This document shows positions 24,349 through 32,754 of a stretch of DNA of 64,000 bases, piece by piece. Under the pieces are notes generated by a model. That model searched no databases. It saw only the letters and a program-made list of their open reading frames with translations, and was not told where the DNA came from. Numbering within the stretch: the first letter of the stretch is position 1; the number at the start of each line of letters is the position of its first letter. The translations under genes were made by a program, and so were the position numbers. Source of the DNA: Allobosea sp. Root483D1 (GTDB lineage Bacteria; Pseudomonadota; Alphaproteobacteria; Rhizobiales; Beijerinckiaceae); contig NZ_LMJW01000016.1 of the NCBI RefSeq assembly GCF_001429505.1, positions 1-64,000 on the forward strand, given 5' to 3'.

Positions 24349-25854
24349 TCACGACCGCTTCAGCCCCGACAGCCGGATCATCCCGTCGGGATTGATCACG
24401 AAGCCCTGGAGGTTGGAGCGCAGCGCGAAGAAGACGGTCTGGTTGTAGAGATAGACGATCGGCAGCTCGTCCTGGAGCATCTTCTGGGCGGCGTCATAGC
24501 GCTTCTTGCGCTCGGCGACGTCGTAGATCGTGCGGGCCTCGTCGAGCAGCTTGTCGACCTCGGCGTTGGAATATTTGCCGTCGTTCTGGTTGCCCTTGCT
24601 GGTGACGAACTGGTGGATGTTGCCATCCGGGTCGATGCGGCCGGACCAGCCGATCCGGCTCATCTGGAACTTGCCCTGCTGCTGGTCGCGCAGCTGGCTG
24701 GCGAACTCGGTCGAGCGGATCTGGACGTCGATGCCGACCTCCTGGGCCATCGCCTGGATGACCTGGCCGAGCTGGGCGTCGACCGGGTTGTTGGTGACGA
24801 AGAGATCGACGCTGACCTTGGCGACTCCGGCCTCCTTCAGCAGTGCCTTGGCCTTGGCGACGTCGCGCTCCGGCACGGGGAAGGCGGCAGAGAGATACTG
24901 GTTGCCGGGATTGAAGGGCTGGATCATCGGCTCATAGAGCCCTTCGAACACGACCTGGCTCAGCACCTTGCGGTCGATGGCGAGCGACAGCGCCTGTCGC
25001 ACCCGCTTGTCCTTGCCCATCGGCTGATTGGCGGCCTCGCCATGGCCGGTGTTGATGGTGATGCCCTGGTAGCCGAGATTGGCAGTGCTCTCGATCTTGA
25101 GGCTCTTGTCGGCCTTGGCCGACTTCACATCGGTCGGCGCCAGGCGCTCCAGCATGTCGAGCTCGCCGGCCCGCAGATTTGCGAGGCGGACGGTGGTGTC
25201 AGGAATGGCGCGGTAGACGATCCGGTCGAACTGGTACTTGTCCGCTTCCCAATGTCCCTTGAACTTCTCCAGCACAATGCGGTCGTTCTGGACGCGCTCG
25301 ACGAACTGGTAGGGGCCGGAGCAGATCGGCTTGGCGGTGATGTCGGGACCGAGGCTCTTCGGCGACAGCATCATGCCGGCGCGGTCGGTGAGCTGGGCGA
25401 GCAGCGTCGCATCGGGGCGTTTCAGCTTGAAGACGAGCGTCGCCGGATCGGGGGCGCTGACGCTCTCGACCGAGGCGAGCTCGGACTTGCGCAGCGAATC
25501 CGGCAGCGTCATCGCCCGCTCGATATTGGCCTTTGCCGCCTCGGCGTTGAACGTCTCGCCGTCATGGAACTTGGCGTCGGTCCTGAGCTTCATCGTCAGT
25601 GTCAGCCCGTCCGCCGAGAATGACCACTCGGTCGCGAGCCGGGGGGTGATCTTCAGCTCCGGGTCGATGTCGACGAGACGGTCGCACAGCCCCATGAAGA
25701 CGATGCGGCCGACGAAGGTGCGGGCCTTGTGCGGGTCAAGCATATCGGGATCTTCCTGAAGACCGATACGCAAGGTCGATGGCGTTTGGGCCTGGACCGG
25801 AAGAGCGGCGAGGCCTAGCAAGGCTGCCGACGCCAGCAGAACGATTTGTTTCAT
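24349..25854 (-). CDS. ABC transporter substrate-binding protein, family 5
   Basis: A 501-residue periplasmic protein. A Sec signal peptide (MKQIVLLASAALLGLAALPVQAQ) with probable cleavage after AQA precedes a mature start STLRIGLQEDPDMLDPHKA. The SBP_bac_5 block FSADGLTLTMKLRTDAKFHDG is clear. The ATG at 25854 is chosen for the signal peptide; the frame extending to 25980 lacks one. It heads the operon with DppB, DppC, GGT and DUF1028, so gamma-glutamyl peptides, glutathione or related amides are plausible ligands. Confidence 0.92.
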   Translation of the reverse strand: MKQIVLLASAALLGLAALPVQAQTPSTLRIGLQEDPDMLDPHKARTFVGRIVFMGLCDRLVDIDPELKITPRLATEWSFSADGLTLTMKLRTDAKFHDGETFNAEAAKANIERAMTLPDSLRKSELASVESVSAPDPATLVFKLKRPDATLLAQLTDRAGMMLSPKSLGPDITAKPICSGPYQFVERVQNDRIVLEKFKGHWEADKYQFDRIVYRAIPDTTVRLANLRAGELDMLERLAPTDVKSAKADKSLKIESTANLGYQGITINTGHGEAANQPMGKDKRVRQALSLAIDRKVLSQVVFEGLYEPMIQPFNPGNQYLSAAFPVPERDVAKAKALLKEAGVAKVSVDLFVTNNPVDAQLGQVIQAMAQEVGIDVQIRSTEFASQLRDQQQGKFQMSRIGWSGRIDPDGNIHQFVTSKGNQNDGKYSNAEVDKLLDEARTIYDVAERKKRYDAAQKMLQDELPIVYLYNQTVFFALRSNLQGFVINPDGMIRLSGLKRS

Positions 25855-26209
25855 GGCTGTTCCCCTGTTTGTTTTGCTTTGATAGTGGCCCGCTGACCGG
25901 TGCGGCCTCGCTCTTCGGCGATTCTGGCAGCTCCGCGGGTTCATTCTGACTTGGTCCCATTCGGTACCAAGTTGGCGCATTTCAAGGTGATCGTCGATAG
26001 GCTCGCCTTATCCCCGCCGAGCGTTGGCTGGAACATTCCACGCCAGCGCGATTGGTGCAATGGATACAGTATGACGAATGCCAGCCGCCAGCGCCTGCAT
26101 GGCGGCAGGGTGGCCAAAGGCTGTCGCGGCTCGCATCGATTCTGGTATGCAAGATTTGCCGGACGTTGCTCGTATGCTTATGCGGCAAGTCCAACGGAAA
26201 GGTCCAACG
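25855..26209. other. Divergent control region between SBP operon and otnK-like gene
   Basis: 355 nt with no gene recognised. It holds two palindromes: ACTTGGTCCC-ATTC-GGTACCAAGT (25949-25972, 9 of 10 pairs) and TGGAA-CA-TTCCA (26029-26040). Both are good operator candidates for regulators of the divergent transcripts. No confident -10/-35 or sigma-54 pair could be assigned. Upstream frames into this region were rejected as poor coding sequence. Confidence 0.55.
25949..25972. promoter_or_regulatory. Operator-like inverted repeat
   Basis: ACTTGGTCCC and GGTACCAAGT are complementary except at one pair, with a 4-nt ATTC centre. It lies 95 nt upstream of the SBP start on the minus strand and 238 nt upstream of the kinase start. 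Length and symmetry suit a dimeric repressor, but no regulator gene is adjacent. Confidence 0.5.
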
Positions 26210-27475
26210 ATGCTGCTGGGTGTGATTGCCGACGACATGACGGGCGCGACCGACGTCGCCCTGATGCTGAACCGCGCCGGGATGCGCACGGTCCAGGTCA
26301 TCGGCGCGCCTGCTGCCGGCGCGAAACTGCCCGAGGCCGACGCCGTCGTCGTCGCACTGAAATCGCGCACCAATCCTGTCGCCGAGGCCGTGGCGGATTC
26401 GCTCGCCGCCTGCGAGGCGCTGCTGGCGGCTGGCGCGCGGCAGATCCTGTTCAAATACTGCTCAACCTTCGACTCGACGGCGCAGGGCAACATCGGCCCG
26501 GTCGCGGACGCGTTGATGCAGCGCCTCAATGCCCATCAAGCCATTGTCTGCCCGGCCTTCCCGGCCAACGGCCGGTCGATCTTCAACGGCTATCTCTTCG
26601 TCGGCGAGGTGCCGCTGCACGAGAGCTCGATGAAGGACCACCCGCTGACGCCGATGCGGGATTCCAACCTGATGCGGCTGATGGCTGCGCAGACCGGTCA
26701 CAAGGTCGGACTCGCCTCCTATGCGGCCGTCAACCAGGGCGCTGCCGCGGTACGCAAGCGCCTGGCCGAGCTGGCGGCGGACGGCGTGCGCTACGTCGTC
26801 ACCGATGCGCTGGACAATGGCCATCTGATGGTGCTCGGCGAGGCCATTTCGGATCATGTCCTGCTCACCGGCGGCTCCGGCATCGCGATGGGCCTGCCCG
26901 AGAACTTCCGCAAGGCAGGGCTTCTGCCCTGGCGCGAGACCGCGACGCATCTCTCCGCATCGGCGGGTCGCGCCGGCATCATCTCGGGCAGCTGCTCGAC
27001 CGCGACGCGGGGGCAGATCAAGGCGGCGCTCGCGGCCGGCATCCCGGCGCTGAAGGTTGACCCGCTGGCGCTGGCCGCCGGACAGCAGACGGCGAAGGAG
27101 CTGGCCGACTGGGCCTTGGCGCAGCCGGCCGACAAACCCTTCCTCCTCTATTCCAGCGACGATCCGGCCGAGGTCGCGGCGGTGCAGGACAAGCTCGGCC
27201 GCGATAAGGCCGGCGAGACCGTCGAGCATGCCTTTGCCGAAGCCGCGCGACTTCTGAACGCTGGCGGCGTCACCCGCCTGTTGGTCGCCGGTGGTGAGAC
27301 GTCCGGCGCGGTAGTGCAGGGGCTCGCCATCCGCACGCTGGAGATCGGCCCTGAGATCGACCCCGGCGTGCCTTGGACGCGTGTCGTCGAAGGGCCAGAC
27401 ATGGTGGTGGCGCTGAAGTCTGGGAACTTCGGCACGCCCGATTTCTTCCTCAAGGCGTGGGACCTGTTGAAGTAG
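26210..27475 (+). CDS. otnK: Four-carbon acid sugar kinase family (3-oxo-tetronate kinase, OtnK-like)
   Basis: A 421-residue DUF1537/OtnK kinase. The N-terminal domain starts MLLGVIADDMTGATDVALML, with the DDxTGA catalytic block; KYCSTFDSTAQGNIGP and the C-terminal nucleotide-binding block RLLVAGGETSGAVVQGL are present. It would phosphorylate 3-oxo-tetronate or a related four-carbon acid sugar. The start at 26210 matches the family; the longer frame to 26078 does not. The usual partners (OtnC aldolase, LtnD dehydrogenase, OtnI) are absent nearby, so it is an orphan here and its substrate is less certain. Confidence 0.82.
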   Translation: MLLGVIADDMTGATDVALMLNRAGMRTVQVIGAPAAGAKLPEADAVVVALKSRTNPVAEAVADSLAACEALLAAGARQILFKYCSTFDSTAQGNIGPVADALMQRLNAHQAIVCPAFPANGRSIFNGYLFVGEVPLHESSMKDHPLTPMRDSNLMRLMAAQTGHKVGLASYAAVNQGAAAVRKRLAELAADGVRYVVTDALDNGHLMVLGEAISDHVLLTGGSGIAMGLPENFRKAGLLPWRETATHLSASAGRAGIISGSCSTATRGQIKAALAAGIPALKVDPLALAAGQQTAKELADWALAQPADKPFLLYSSDDPAEVAAVQDKLGRDKAGETVEHAFAEAARLLNAGGVTRLLVAGGETSGAVVQGLAIRTLEIGPEIDPGVPWTRVVEGPDMVVALKSGNFGTPDFFLKAWDLLK

Positions 27476-27557
27476 CGCGATCGTGTCGCGGTGCCTTGCG
27501 TTTGCACTGCGGCAAACTCGTATAGGATGGCGCTGGTAGCAGGCCTTGGGGGTGCAG

Positions 27558-28886
27558 ATGGCGTTTCTTGGCGATCTCTTGACCAGCGTCGCCGATCGCG
27601 GCCGGGCGCTGATCAATTTCGAGCGCTTCGCCTCGAACCGCCGCCGGCCGCTCGACAAGCTCTGCGAGGACCTCCTCTCGGGGCGCGGCGAGGCGTCGGG
27701 CATGGCGCTGGCACAGGCCGTTCTGGATGATTGGGAGCAGCTCGAAGAGGGCGGCCGGCTCGCCTTCTTCCGTCTGCTGCAGGAGCGCTTCGGCCCCGAT
27801 CGCGAGCGGCTCGACGCCGCGCTGGAGCGTTATCGCGACAATCCCGACGCCGAGGCGATCGGCCAGCTCCATCTCGCCTCCGAGCCGCGCCGGCAAGAGC
27901 TGTTCCGCCGCCTCAACCTCGCGCCAGGCGGCACCCATGTGCTGGTGCGCATGCGCGAGAGCATGTTCGAGGCGATGAAGCAGGAGCCGGACCTCAAGGC
28001 GGTCGATGCCGATTTCCGGCACCTCTTCGCCTCCTGGTTCAATCGCGGCTTCCTCGTGCTGCGCCGCATCGACTGGACCACGCCGGCGAACGTGCTGGAG
28101 AAGATCATCCGCTACGAGGCGGTCCACGCCATCAAGGACTGGGACGATCTGCGCCGTAGGCTCGAGCCGGCCGATCGGCGCTGCTTCGCCTTCTTCCACC
28201 CGCAGCTCATCGACGAGCCGCTGATCTTCGTCGAGGTCGCGCTGACCCGTGAGAATCCGAGCCGCATCGTCGATGTGCTGAGCGAGGAGCGCGAGGTGCT
28301 GTCTGCCTCTTCCGCCACCACGGCGGTGTTCTATTCGATCTCGAACTGCCAGGAGGGCCTGCGCGGCATCTCCTTCGGCAACTTCCTGATCAAGCAGGTC
28401 GCCGAGGACCTGAAGCGGGAGCTGCCGGGGCTCGACGTCTTCGTCACGCTCTCGCCGGTGCCGGGCTTCGCGCGCTGGCTCGGCCCGGCGCTGGCGGAGC
28501 CGGCCGAGCTCGGCCTGACCAATGAGGAAGCCGCATTGCTGATGCAGGCGCCGGCCGAGGTCGTGGCGCTCGATGAGGTGACCGCCGCTCGTCGCGACAA
28601 GCTGCTCGGCCAGATGATGGCGCAGTACATGCTGAGAGCGCGGACTGCGTCAGGACGGGTGATCGACCCGGTCGCCCGCTTCCATCTCGGCAATGGCGCG
28701 CGGCTGGAGCGCATCAATGTCGGCGGCAACCTCTCCGACCGGGGCCAGCGCGAGTCCCATGGCGTGATGGTCAATTACCGCTATGAGCTCGACGACATCG
28801 AGGTCAATCACGAGGCCTTCGCCAGCCGTAGCACCGTGGTCGCCTCCTCCTCGGTGAAGAAGCTGCTGCGGCCGGCCAAGCACTGA
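27558..28886 (+). CDS. matA: Malonyl-CoA decarboxylase
   Basis: A 442-residue enzyme converting malonyl-CoA to acetyl-CoA and CO2. The helical N-terminal domain spans about 1-150 and the GNAT-like catalytic domain follows; VFYSISNCQEGLRGISFGNF, the family's acyl-CoA binding block, sits near 255-275, and the conserved His of the C-terminal part (RFHLGNGARLERIN) near 375. The ATG at 27558 is preceded by GGGGGT; TTG 27546 is less likely. It lies 38 nt upstream of malonyl-CoA synthetase, the matA-matB order of rhizobial malonate catabolism. No matC or matR gene is adjacent. Confidence 0.93.
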   Translation: MAFLGDLLTSVADRGRALINFERFASNRRRPLDKLCEDLLSGRGEASGMALAQAVLDDWEQLEEGGRLAFFRLLQERFGPDRERLDAALERYRDNPDAEAIGQLHLASEPRRQELFRRLNLAPGGTHVLVRMRESMFEAMKQEPDLKAVDADFRHLFASWFNRGFLVLRRIDWTTPANVLEKIIRYEAVHAIKDWDDLRRRLEPADRRCFAFFHPQLIDEPLIFVEVALTRENPSRIVDVLSEEREVLSASSATTAVFYSISNCQEGLRGISFGNFLIKQVAEDLKRELPGLDVFVTLSPVPGFARWLGPALAEPAELGLTNEEAALLMQAPAEVVALDEVTAARRDKLLGQMMAQYMLRARTASGRVIDPVARFHLGNGARLERINVGGNLSDRGQRESHGVMVNYRYELDDIEVNHEAFASRSTVVASSSVKKLLRPAKH

Positions 28887-28924
28887 ACAACACAAAACGG
28901 AAACGCCTGAAAGGACCCGAAATC

Positions 28925-30454
28925 ATGGGCAATCATCTGTTCGACCTGATCAAGGCTCGCATGCCGGCGCCGAACGCGCCCTTCGCATTCCTCGATGACG
29001 GCCGGACCTATTCCTATGCCGACATGGTCGCGGTCTCCGCCCGCTTCGCCAACGCGCTGGTGGCGCTCGGTGTGAAGCCGGGCGACCGTGTCGCCGTCCA
29101 GGTCGAGAAGAGCATCGAGGCCTTGATGCTCTATCTCGGCACGGTCCGTGCCGGCGCGATCTTCCTGCCGCTCAACACCGCCTACACCCCGGCCGAGATC
29201 GAGTACTTCCTCGGCGATGCCGAGCCCGCCGTCTTCGTCTGCGATCCCGCCAGGGCGGAGGCGCTGAAGCCCTTTGCCGAGAAGGCCGGCGCGAAGCTGG
29301 AGACGCTCGGCGTCGGCGCAGGCAGCTTGCTCGACAACGCCAATGCCGCTTCGGCCGAGTTCGCCGACGTCGCGCGCGGCGCGGATGATCTCGCCGCCAT
29401 CCTCTACACCTCGGGCACAACCGGGCGCTCCAAGGGCGCCATGCTCAGCCATGACAACCTCGCCTCTAACGCGCTGGCGCTGGTCGACTACTGGCGCTTC
29501 GGCAAGAGCGACGTGCTGCTGCACGCTTTGCCGATTTTCCACACCCACGGCCTCTTCGTCGCGACCAATGTCATCCTGTTTGCCGGCGCCGCGATGATCC
29601 TGCTGCCGAAGTTCGATCCGGAACAGGTCTTCAAATACCTGCCGCAAGCGACGAGCATGATGGGCGTGCCGACCTTCTATGTCCGCCTGCTCCAGGATAG
29701 CAGGCTGTCGAAGGAGGCGACGAAGCATATGCGCCTCTTCGTCTCCGGCTCGGCACCGCTGCTGGCCGAGACGCATCGCGAATGGCGCGAGCGCACCGGC
29801 CACGCCATCCTCGAGCGCTACGGCATGACCGAAACCAACATGAACACCTCGAATCCCTATGACGGGGACCGGGTGGCGGGCACGGTCGGCTTCCCGCTGC
29901 CCGGCGTCTCGGCCCGCGTCACCGATCCGGAGAGCGGCAAGGAGCTCGCCCGCGACGAGATCGGCATGATCGAGGTCAAGGGCCCCAACGTCTTCAAGGG
30001 CTATTGGCGCAACCCCGAGAAGACGGCGGCCGAGTTCCGGCCCGACGGCTTCTTCATCACCGGCGATCTCGGCAAGATCGACCCGGCCGGCTACGTCCAC
30101 ATCGTCGGGCGCGGCAAGGACCTAATCATCACCGGCGGCTACAATGTCTATCCCAAGGAGGTCGAGGCCGAGATCGACGAGATGCAAGGGGTGATCGAGA
30201 GCGCCGTGATCGGCTGCCCGCATCCCGATTTCGGCGAGGGCGTCACCGCCGTGGTGGTGGCAAAGGCCGGCGCCGATATCTCCGCCGCCGGCATCGCCAA
30301 GGCGCTGGAGCAGCGCCTCGCCAAGTTCAAATTGCCCAAGCAGGTCTTCATCGTCGCCGACCTGCCGCGCAACACCATGGGCAAGGTCCAGAAGAACCTG
30401 CTGCGCGACCAGTACAAGGACATCTACGCCAAGCAGCTCAAGGCGGGGGAGTAG
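28925..30454 (+). CDS. matB: Malonyl-CoA synthetase (acyl-CoA ligase superfamily)
   Basis: A 509-residue AMP-forming ligase. The P-loop-like motif ILYTSGTTGRSKGAMLSH is near 158-176, the GMTETNM block near 300, and GDLGKIDPAGYVHIVGRGKD with the C-terminal Lys in PRNTMGKVQKN near 490 complete the adenylation fold. It activates malonate with ATP and CoA; methylmalonate may also serve. With the decarboxylase upstream it forms the two-step malonate to acetyl-CoA route. A family A repeat follows the stop. Confidence 0.93.
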   Translation: MGNHLFDLIKARMPAPNAPFAFLDDGRTYSYADMVAVSARFANALVALGVKPGDRVAVQVEKSIEALMLYLGTVRAGAIFLPLNTAYTPAEIEYFLGDAEPAVFVCDPARAEALKPFAEKAGAKLETLGVGAGSLLDNANAASAEFADVARGADDLAAILYTSGTTGRSKGAMLSHDNLASNALALVDYWRFGKSDVLLHALPIFHTHGLFVATNVILFAGAAMILLPKFDPEQVFKYLPQATSMMGVPTFYVRLLQDSRLSKEATKHMRLFVSGSAPLLAETHREWRERTGHAILERYGMTETNMNTSNPYDGDRVAGTVGFPLPGVSARVTDPESGKELARDEIGMIEVKGPNVFKGYWRNPEKTAAEFRPDGFFITGDLGKIDPAGYVHIVGRGKDLIITGGYNVYPKEVEAEIDEMQGVIESAVIGCPHPDFGEGVTAVVVAKAGADISAAGIAKALEQRLAKFKLPKQVFIVADLPRNTMGKVQKNLLRDQYKDIYAKQLKAGE

Positions 30455-30474
30455 AGGGCTCGTTTCGCCGCCCC

Positions 30475-30576
30475 GGTCGTCCCGGGCGGAGCGAAGCGCA
30501 GACCCGGGACCCATTCCGGAACGGTTCAGGCATGGATCCCGGATCGGCGCCGCTTCGCGGCTTGTCCGGGATGACC
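30475..30576. repeat. Dispersed palindromic repeat, family A, copy 2
   Basis: It runs from GGTCGTCCCGGG to TCCGGGATGACC, with inner ACCCGGGACCCATTCCGGAA as in copy 1 and CGGCGCCGCTTCGCGGCTTG as in copy 3. It lies between the convergent matB and metallo-beta-lactamase-fold genes. Confidence 0.78.
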
Positions 30577-30584
30577 GAGGAGGT

Positions 30585-31355
30585 TCAGGTGCCGGCGTGC
30601 ACCGGCGCCTTCAAATCGATCGTCTCGCCATCGGCCGGGATCAGCAGCCGGTCACGGCCGATGCCGCGAGCCTCGGCCGCCTCGCGCAACGCCTGCCGGC
30701 TGACGCTGGCATGGTCGAGCGCTTCCATATGGGTCGCGACGATCACCGCCTGCGGCGCCTGCTCGGCGAGGTCGAGCGTCTGCTGGGCATCCATCACGAT
30801 CAGCGTGCCATCCCAGAGTGCGCCGCAGGAATGGGTAACGATCACATCGGGCGCGGCCTTGGCCACCGCCTCCTGCAGCGGCGCATAGAGCACGCTGTCG
30901 CCGCACCAGTAGACTGAAGGCTCGCCTGGCGCTTCCAGGGTGAGGCCCATCACCTTGCCCATCACCTCGACGACCGGCCCGGTGCCATGCTGGGCCGGCT
31001 GCGGCTTCACCACGATCGGGCCGATGCGGACGAAATGGTCGAGCGGCGTGACGTTGCTGAAGCCGGCCTGCCGGATCGCCTCCTCGTTGCCGGGCTGGCA
31101 GATCAGCGGGATGTCCTTCGGAATCCGCGCCTTGGCGACCTCGTCGAAATGGTCGGCATGCAGATGCGAGACGATGACATGGTCGACTCCGGCGAGGATC
31201 TCCTCGATCGGCTCGGGGAGCTCGACCATCGGATTCTGCGACTTGCCGGCGATCGAGCGACGGCTGAGCTTCTCGCCGAAATCAGGGTCGATCAGCAGGG
31301 TCTTGCCGGCATAGCTCAGCTTGAGCAGGGCGTTGCGCAGGAGTTTGAGCTGCAT
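30585..31355 (-). CDS. Metallo-beta-lactamase-fold hydrolase
   Basis: A 256-residue MBL-superfamily protein (UlaG/YtnP-like group). The metal motif HLHADHFD is near 65-72, with later ligands His117-like (QPAQHGTG), Asp in WCGDSVLY and His in ATHMEALD. It opens LRNALLKLSYAGKTLLIDP, the beta-strand start of this group. A zinc hydrolase role is likely; the substrate (lactone, phosphodiester or other) is unknown. It follows the FMN reductase gene on the minus strand by 189 nt, with a repeat in the gap. Confidence 0.85.
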   Translation of the reverse strand: MQLKLLRNALLKLSYAGKTLLIDPDFGEKLSRRSIAGKSQNPMVELPEPIEEILAGVDHVIVSHLHADHFDEVAKARIPKDIPLICQPGNEEAIRQAGFSNVTPLDHFVRIGPIVVKPQPAQHGTGPVVEVMGKVMGLTLEAPGEPSVYWCGDSVLYAPLQEAVAKAAPDVIVTHSCGALWDGTLIVMDAQQTLDLAEQAPQAVIVATHMEALDHASVSRQALREAAEARGIGRDRLLIPADGETIDLKAPVHAGT

Positions 31356-31479
31356 GGCGGCTCCGCAGAAGGAGGGATCGGTCCGCCCGATCCTTCCCGG
31401 ATGCCGCCGCCGCGACCAGTTCGAATTTGTGAAGCAAACTGCATCGCGGCGTTAGGTTCTGCCTTCGGTCTCCCTCAGC

Positions 31480-31522
31480 CCACATCCTTTGAGACGGCCC
31501 TTCGGGCCTCCTCAGGATGAGG
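31480..31522. repeat. Hairpin repeat of a type common in Hyphomicrobiales
   Basis: CACATCCTTTGAGACGGCCC-TTCG-GGCCTCCTCAGGATGA folds with a GGCCC/GGGCC core and CATCCT/AGGATG ends. From memory, the complement (CTCATCCTGAGGAGGCCCG...) recurs in many rhizobial genomes; that was not searched here. It lies between the FMN reductase stop and the next gene. Confidence 0.6.
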
Positions 31523-31544
31523 GGTGAAGCGGCCTGAAGCCCCG

Positions 31545-32099
31545 TTAAGCCGCGAACTGCCCGTAGGGCACGCTGTTCCGGGCCGTTCTGAGCGCGCTCG
31601 CCCACCAGTGCAATTGCCCGAGCATTGTCGCCATCGCCCGCTCGGCGCGATCGGCGTCGCGCAGCCGACCCGTCTCGTCGAACTGGTCCCAGGCATTGGC
31701 GAAGCAGACTCCGTCGCGGATCGTCGCGGCGTGCAGCTCGGCGAAGACGAGGCGGAGTTGCTCGACGGCACGCAGGCCTCCCGAGATGCCGCCATAGGAG
31801 ACGAAGGCGATCGGCTTGCCGCGCCATTGTGTGCCGGTGCCGTCGATCAGCGCCTTCAGGGGGGCCGGGAAGCTGCGGTTGTATTCGGGCGTGACCACGA
31901 TGAAGGCGTCGGCCCGGCCGAGCCGTTCCGCCTGCTCGGCGAGGTCGTGCGCGCCGGGATCGACGCTCTCGACCGAGAACGGGCCATCGCCTTCGATCTG
32001 CGCGATCGTCCAGCCGGCGACCTTCGTGCACAGGCGTCCCTGGCGCGTGCTGCCATAGATCACGGCGACCTTGATTTGGGGGATGAGCGGGCGATGCAT
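31545..32099 (-). CDS. NAD(P)H-dependent FMN reductase (NADPH:quinone/flavin oxidoreductase type)
   Basis: A 184-residue flavodoxin-like protein. The FMN phosphate loop is GSTRQGRLC near 16-24, and TPEYNRSFPAPLKALID near 70-86 is the second family signature; SYGGISGG follows near 103. It reduces FMN or quinones with NAD(P)H, so could limit or respond to redox-cycling stress. It is divergent from soxR across a 74-nt gap containing a SoxR box in an overlong promoter spacer, so it should be induced by oxidised SoxR. Confidence 0.9.
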   Translation of the reverse strand: MHRPLIPQIKVAVIYGSTRQGRLCTKVAGWTIAQIEGDGPFSVESVDPGAHDLAEQAERLGRADAFIVVTPEYNRSFPAPLKALIDGTGTQWRGKPIAFVSYGGISGGLRAVEQLRLVFAELHAATIRDGVCFANAWDQFDETGRLRDADRAERAMATMLGQLHWWASALRTARNSVPYGQFAA

Positions 32100-32137
32100 G
32101 AGAGGCTCCGGCGGGCTGGCAATGCAGCGGAGCGACC

Positions 32138-32168
32138 TCTATAGAACCTCAACTAAGGTTAAGGTCAA
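32138..32168 (-). promoter_or_regulatory. SoxR-controlled promoter of the FMN reductase gene
   Basis: On the minus strand, -35 TTGACC (32168-32163) and -10 TATAGA (32143-32138) are separated by 19 nt, the overlong spacer of MerR-family activated promoters. Inside the spacer is CCTCAACTAAGGTTAAGG (plus-strand 32147-32164), an imperfect 18-bp SoxR box (6 of 7 outer pairs) close to CCTCAAGTTAACTTGAGG. Confidence 0.82.
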
Positions 32169-32173
32169 GCACC

Positions 32174-32635
32174 ATGAAGCACCCAGCCCGCAATCCCTTC
32201 GCTGACGATCTCAGCGTCGGCCAGGTCGCGAGCCGCAGCGGTATCGCGGTCTCCGCGCTGCACTTCTATGAGGCCGAAGGGCTGATCCGTAGCCGCCGCA
32301 ACGCCGGCAACCAGCGCCGCTATCCACGCGAGGTGCTGCGCCGCGTCGCGATCATCAAGGTGGCGCAGCGCACCGGTATCCCGCTGAAGACGATCCGCGA
32401 GGCCTTCAAGGCGTTGCCGCAGGAGCGCACGCCGACGGCGCAGGACTGGACGCGGCTCTCCGCTGCCTGGAAGGAGGAGCTTGAGCATCGCATCGACCGG
32501 CTGACGCGCCTGCGCGATCATCTCAACGACTGCATCGGCTGCGGCTGCCTCTCGGTGAAGAGCTGCCCGCTGCACAATCCCTGGGACGAACTCGGCAAGC
32601 AGGGGGCCGGACCTCGTTTGCTCGACCCGGATTGA
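32174..32635 (+). CDS. soxR: Redox-sensitive transcriptional activator SoxR
   Basis: A 153-residue MerR-family regulator. The winged helix covers about 12-80 ([21 protein letters not shown]), followed by a dimer helix and the [2Fe-2S] motif C120-x2-C123-x-C125-x5-C131 ([12 protein letters not shown]), one residue off the E. coli numbering. Oxidation by redox-active compounds turns it into an activator. No soxS is present; in most bacteria outside enterics SoxR directly controls a few genes, here most likely the divergent FMN reductase. It may also autoregulate through the shared box. Confidence 0.96.
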   Translation: MKHPARNPFADDLSVGQVASRSGIAVSALHFYEAEGLIRSRRNAGNQRRYPREVLRRVAIIKVAQRTGIPLKTIREAFKALPQERTPTAQDWTRLSAAWKEELEHRIDRLTRLRDHLNDCIGCGCLSVKSCPLHNPWDELGKQGAGPRLLDPD

Positions 32636-32644
32636 CGCAGGAGG

Positions 32645-32752
32645 CGTCATTCTCGGGCGGAGCAAAGCGCAGACCCGAGAATCTCGTGACCAGAAGGCGC
32701 TGGCCTGAGCCTTTTCCGGCCTGAGATGCTCGGGTCAAGCCCGAGCATGACG
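32645..32752. repeat. Dispersed hairpin repeat, family B, copy 3
   Basis: It starts CGTCATTCTCGGGCGGAGC and ends CCCGAGCATGACG, with ATTCTCGGG/CCCGAGAAT and ATGCTCGGG/CCCGAGCAT hairpins. It lies between the convergent soxR and creatininase-family genes; closest to copy 2. Confidence 0.8.
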
Positions 32753-32754
32753 TG

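Noticed and set aside
20614-25623. Plus-strand frames over the GGT/ABC operon
   Set aside because: They are antisense shadows, rich in Arg/Gly/Asp/His with no recognised domains; the minus-strand genes have full family motifs.
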